Origin: Oharaeibacter diazotrophicus
Lineage (GTDB): Bacteria > Pseudomonadota > Alphaproteobacteria > Rhizobiales > Pleomorphomonadaceae
Assembly (NCBI RefSeq): GCF_004362745.1
Contig: NZ_SNXY01000011.1
Span: forward strand, 62,001-126,000
Length of the DNA stretch: 64,000 nucleotides
Reading direction: 5' to 3'
How positions within the stretch are numbered: position 1 is the first letter of the stretch; the number at the start of each line of letters is the position of its first letter. The notes below the pieces were generated by a model that made no database searches, had not been told where the DNA came from, and saw only the letters and a list, made by a program, of their open reading frames with translations. Positions 61,360-64,000 of this stretch are shown one piece after another. Position numbers and translations under genes: made by a program.

Positions 61360-62295
61360 TCAAGCCGCGTCCTCCTCGGGGCGCTCGGCGCTACGCAGGG
61401 CCAGCGTCACGACGACGCCTGCGGGATCGGTTCCGGAAAGGGCTCCGGTGGCAGGATCCTGGGCCAAGCGAGCCTTGGCGGCGGCGAAGATGTCGCGGTC
61501 GGTCGTCTCCAGTCGGTAGGACAGAAGCCGCGCCGAAGCGCGCGGGGCGGGACGCGCGCCGGGGCCGGCCCAGAGATTCATCGCGAGCCGGTGCGTATAA
61601 GGTGCCCCCGTGCCCATGTCGGCCATGCCGAAGTCGGGAAGATTCAGGTTGCGGGCAAAGCCCAGGGACTCGAACCAGGCCTGGGCGGGCTCCAGCGCGG
61701 GCACGTGCAAGTGCAGGTGCGCAACCGTCGCGTCGCGGTGCACCGGCAGGGCCGGATCGGTGCCGTCGAGCGCAGCCAGTTCGGCCCGAAGATCCAGGCG
61801 ATCGCGCCCGCCGTGGGGACGGCCCGACGCATCGAACATGGCGAACCGGCCGCCGTCGAAGGCGAACCGGCCAAAGCGCTCGGGCGTCTCGTAGGCGATC
61901 TCGATGCCGTGGCCATCGGGGTCGTCGAGGTACATCGCCTTCGACATCAGGTGATCGACCGGCGAGAAGCGAATGCCGAGGTCGAGGAACCGCCGCATCC
62001 GGCGGGCGAATTCGGCCCGGCTCGGCATTCCGAAGGCCACGTGGTACATGCCCGCGTGGCCCCTCGCGACCGGGCCGGCGGCACCGGGGGCGAGCACCAC
62101 CAGCGTCCGGTCGGGACTGCCGAGCGCGAGGCCCGGACCGCGGTCGTGGCGGCGCACGAAACCGACGACGTCGGTCCAGAACGCCGCGGCGCGGTCGAGG
62201 TCGGTGACCGACAAGGTCAGAGGCCCCCAGGTCAGCCGTTCGGGAAGGTGGTCGGCTGCGCGTTGCCGAGCAAGGGCGAGGGCAGGGGTGTCCAT
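61360..62295 (-). CDS. VOC-family protein, two glyoxalase/extradiol-dioxygenase-like domains
   Basis: A 311-aa protein with two vicinal-oxygen-chelate modules. Module 1 (~22-150) contains LTLSVTDLDRAAAFWTDVVGF, YHVAFGMPS and YLDDPDGHGIEIAYE. Module 2 (~190-305) contains VAHLHLHVPALEPAQAWFESLGF. The CatE/YfiE-like pattern with His and Glu ligands suggests a metal-dependent dioxygenase or isomerase; substrate unknown. GAGGAGA precedes ATG 62295. It is the second gene after the DoxX-like gene, divergent from the LysR gene. Confidence 0.85.
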   Translation of the reverse strand: MDTPALALARQRAADHLPERLTWGPLTLSVTDLDRAAAFWTDVVGFVRRHDRGPGLALGSPDRTLVVLAPGAAGPVARGHAGMYHVAFGMPSRAEFARRMRRFLDLGIRFSPVDHLMSKAMYLDDPDGHGIEIAYETPERFGRFAFDGGRFAMFDASGRPHGGRDRLDLRAELAALDGTDPALPVHRDATVAHLHLHVPALEPAQAWFESLGFARNLNLPDFGMADMGTGAPYTHRLAMNLWAGPGARPAPRASARLLSYRLETTDRDIFAAAKARLAQDPATGALSGTDPAGVVVTLALRSAERPEEDAA

Positions 62296-62318
62296 GTCGG
62301 TCTCCTCGGATCCGGCGA

Positions 62319-62744
62319 TCAGGCGCGGGGCGCGATGGGCGCCTTGCGGGTACGGCCCCAGAGGACGAACACGGCGAGCGCCACGTAGATCAGGTTGAAA
62401 GGCAGCGGTGCGAATTCGCCGCGCAGCGCATGGAACGGCACGGCCAGCACCTGGATGGCGAGCAGACCCGCGGCGGCCCAGACGGTCAGATGCGGCATGA
62501 TCCGGGTCGCGGCAGGCAGGATCAGCCCGATCACGCCGAGCACTTCCATCGCGCCGATGAACCGGGGCAGTGCGATCGGCACGTCCGACATCCAGACCGC
62601 GCCCATCTTGGCGGCCTCTTCCGGGGAGAGAGAGTGGAACCAGGCTCCCATCAGGTAGAGAGCCGCAAGCGCGATCTGGCCGGCCCAGAGGGCGACATTC
62701 CAGCCGCGGCGGGTGGGGGCGGAGACGGTCGAAGTCATGGTCAT
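62319..62744 (-). CDS. DoxX-like membrane protein
   Basis: A 141-aa inner-membrane protein with four hydrophobic segments (WNVALWAGQIALAALYLM, FIGAMEVLGVIGLILPAATRI, AAGLLAIQVLAVPFHAL, FNLIYVALAVFVLWG), the DoxX/SURF4-like fold. GGAAGGAC precedes ATG 62744. Cotranscribed with the VOC gene. Such proteins often accompany redox or detoxification genes; the exact role is unknown. Confidence 0.85.
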   Translation of the reverse strand: MTMTSTVSAPTRRGWNVALWAGQIALAALYLMGAWFHSLSPEEAAKMGAVWMSDVPIALPRFIGAMEVLGVIGLILPAATRIMPHLTVWAAAGLLAIQVLAVPFHALRGEFAPLPFNLIYVALAVFVLWGRTRKAPIAPRA

Positions 62745-62820
62745 GGTCTGTCCTTCCGGGTTCGGGGGGCATCGGCCCCCGTGTCTCGTGCCGCCGGAGA
62801 TAGCCGGTCCCCCACCTCCG

Positions 62821-62909
62821 ATCATCGGCGCGAGGCCGAAGGCTGCCTTTCTCCCGGGTTGATGATCGGCGCGAATGTCGAGGGCTCCTGTATTGATCGG
62901 CAATGTCGG
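62821..62909. promoter_or_regulatory. Three related repeats in the LysR/DoxX divergent region
   Basis: ATCATCGGCGCGAGGCCGA (62821), GATGATCGGCGCGAATGTCG (62861) and TTGATCGGCAATGTCGG (62893) share ATCGGC and TGTCG blocks. They lie between the DoxX-like and LysR genes and are candidate LysR sites. No clear T-N11-A core was picked out. Confidence 0.4.
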
Positions 62910-62980
62910 CCGCCTCTACCCTGCCCGCTGCGACACCGATCTTCGCCCGCTGCACCACGTGGGTTCGCCTGGAGGACATC

Positions 62981-63886
62981 ATGGACAGCCTGCTCAGCCT
63001 GCGGGTCTTTGCCGCCGTGGCCGAGGCGAAGAGCTTCGCGGCCGTCGCCGACCGCATGAACATCTCGGCCGCGATGACCAGCAAGCACGTCCAGCACATC
63101 GAGGCCGCGGTCGGCGCGCGGCTCCTGAACCGCACCAGTCGCAGCGTCAGTCTGACCGAGGCGGGCGCGATCTACCTCGCCGCCGTGCGTCCCCTGCTGG
63201 AAGGGCTCGACGAGGCGGGTGCGCGGCTGGCGAATTCGACCATCGACCCGCGCGGAACGCTGAAGATCAGCATGCCCGTGTGGCTGGCCGAACCGGGCTT
63301 TGTCCGGGTGCTGGCGGCCTTTCGCAGGCGATATCCCGACGTCGCCTTCGATCTCGACCTCAGCGGGCGCCCGGTCAATCTGGTCGAGGACGGCTACGAC
63401 CTCGCCCTGCGCGTCAGCCCGACGCTGGACGAAGGCCTGATCGCGCGGCGGTTGGTGGACGTGACCTTCCACATCGTGGCCGCCCCCGCCCTCCTGGATC
63501 GGATCGGCCGCCCGAGGGACGTCTCCGACCTGAACGGTGCGCCGTTCCTGGCCTACAGTCCGGTCACCACGGGCGGGCGTGTGCGTCTGGGGTTGGGCCC
63601 GAACGCGCCCGAGGTCCGGATGATCCCGGTCATGCAGAGTTCCAACGAGACGCTGTTGTTTCAGGCCGCGCTGGAAGGAATGGGCATCGCGATCATGCCC
63701 CACCCCGTCGCGCGCGCCGATCTGGCCGAGGGCCGGCTGGAGCGGCTTCTCCCCGAACTCCCGGCGCCCACGGTGGCCCTGTCCGCAATCTACTCCGACC
63801 GCAGCTACCTGCCGGCCAAGACCCGCAGCTTCCTCGACTTCCTCGCCGGTCCCGAAGGCTTCGGCGGCCCGCTGGGGGCGCTGTGA
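62981..63886 (+). CDS. LysR-family transcriptional regulator
   Basis: A 301-aa regulator. HTH at residues ~3-62 (LRVFAAVAEAKSFAAVADRMNISAAMTSKHVQHIEAAVGARLLNRTSRSVSLTEAG), then the effector domain (GTLKISMPVWLAEPGFVRVLAAFRRRYPDV) of the CrgA/AaeR-like branch. GGAGG precedes ATG 62981. It is divergent from the DoxX-VOC pair and probably controls it. Confidence 0.92.
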   Translation: MDSLLSLRVFAAVAEAKSFAAVADRMNISAAMTSKHVQHIEAAVGARLLNRTSRSVSLTEAGAIYLAAVRPLLEGLDEAGARLANSTIDPRGTLKISMPVWLAEPGFVRVLAAFRRRYPDVAFDLDLSGRPVNLVEDGYDLALRVSPTLDEGLIARRLVDVTFHIVAAPALLDRIGRPRDVSDLNGAPFLAYSPVTTGGRVRLGLGPNAPEVRMIPVMQSSNETLLFQAALEGMGIAIMPHPVARADLAEGRLERLLPELPAPTVALSAIYSDRSYLPAKTRSFLDFLAGPEGFGGPLGAL

Positions 63887-63907
63887 CGGGGTCGGCAGAC
63901 GAGGCGA

Positions 63908-64000
63908 TCATCTCCAATCAGGAAAGCCTGGATCAACGATCCGCCGGATGATCTCCTGGGAGTTGAGATCTAGCTTCATCTCGTCGGGCCGCGAGATCGC
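63908..64000 (-). CDS. C-terminal end of an unidentified protein (runs off the right edge)
   Basis: Thirty codons are open on the minus strand to a TGA at 63908-63910, ending QEIIRRIVDPGFPDWR. The sequence is not recognised. Codons such as CTA, GAT and GTT are less G+C-biased than the neighbouring genes. It would converge with the LysR gene (21-bp gap). It could be a chance frame. Confidence 0.35.
   Translation of the reverse strand, partial: AISRPDEMKLDLNSQEIIRRIVDPGFPDWR

Noticed and set aside
63887-64000. Insertion-sequence end at the right edge, because of lower G+C content
   Set aside because: No inverted repeat or transposase motif is visible in the 114 bases available. Only a partial minus-strand frame can be described.

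Overview
The window is about 70% G+C, densely coded and free of rRNA, tRNA, phage or complete insertion-sequence genes. A CtrA-type box before minCDE, an N-methylglutamate/sarcosine-type locus, a Frc-type sugar importer and intergenic repeats typical of Rhizobiales point to an alphaproteobacterium of the order Hyphomicrobiales (Rhizobiales). The genus cannot be fixed from the sequence alone.

Layout. 1-2770: the start of an EAL phosphodiesterase, mtnA (methionine salvage), a degenerate acylphosphatase and a KpsM-like export permease. 3004-4851: minCDE. 4978-14875: an eleven-gene minus-strand operon for uptake and breakdown of an unidentified sugar (Frc/Rbs-type ABC importer, Gfo/Idh dehydrogenase, TIM-barrel isomerase, hydrolase, pentulose/hexulose-phosphate epimerase, two ROK kinases, LacD-type aldolase, P-loop kinase), with a divergent LacI regulator. 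16411-20304: a mannonate/uronate locus (UxuA; divergent GntR-SDR-mutarotase). 20354-21976: an aryl-CoA ligase. 22116-33409: soxBDAG, two regulators, glxBCD and a glutamylmethylamide-synthetase-like glnT, which together can be read as sarcosine oxidation or as the N-methylglutamate pathway for methylamine. 33504-34433: a KDG kinase that could complete the mannonate route.

34566-44467 looks like a vitamin B6 locus. It has a GMC flavoprotein closely resembling pyridoxine 4-oxidase, a class V aminotransferase carrying all six active-site residues of pyridoxamine-pyruvate aminotransferase, an MFS permease, a GntR repressor and a complete BMP-type ABC importer. 45478-57032 is a catabolic cluster built around a 2,5-dihydroxypyridine 5,6-dioxygenase (NicX; metal ligands H265, H318, D320 present). 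Around it are an HpaB-type monooxygenase with its flavin reductase, two amidases, a NicD-like hydrolase, a CMD-family protein, an enoyl-CoA hydratase, a beta-hydroxyacid dehydrogenase and a formamidase/acetamidase. The two loci are adjacent and share an AATTGGTC half-site in their control regions. The strongest candidate for something undescribed is a pyridine-ring catabolic system, possibly an alternative oxygenolytic route for vitamin B6. That link is inference.

57258-61137: a flavin monooxygenase with a fused SnoaL/NTF2 domain, preceded by a textbook -24/-12 sigma-54 promoter and an AcoR-type activator. 61360-63886: VOC protein, DoxX-like membrane protein and LysR regulator. A partial gene runs off the right edge.

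A recurring intergenic element deserves attention. Three copies are exactly 127 bp and one is about 100 bp. Each has two hairpins and inverted ends, and in every case one end coincides with the TGA stop codon of a flanking gene.
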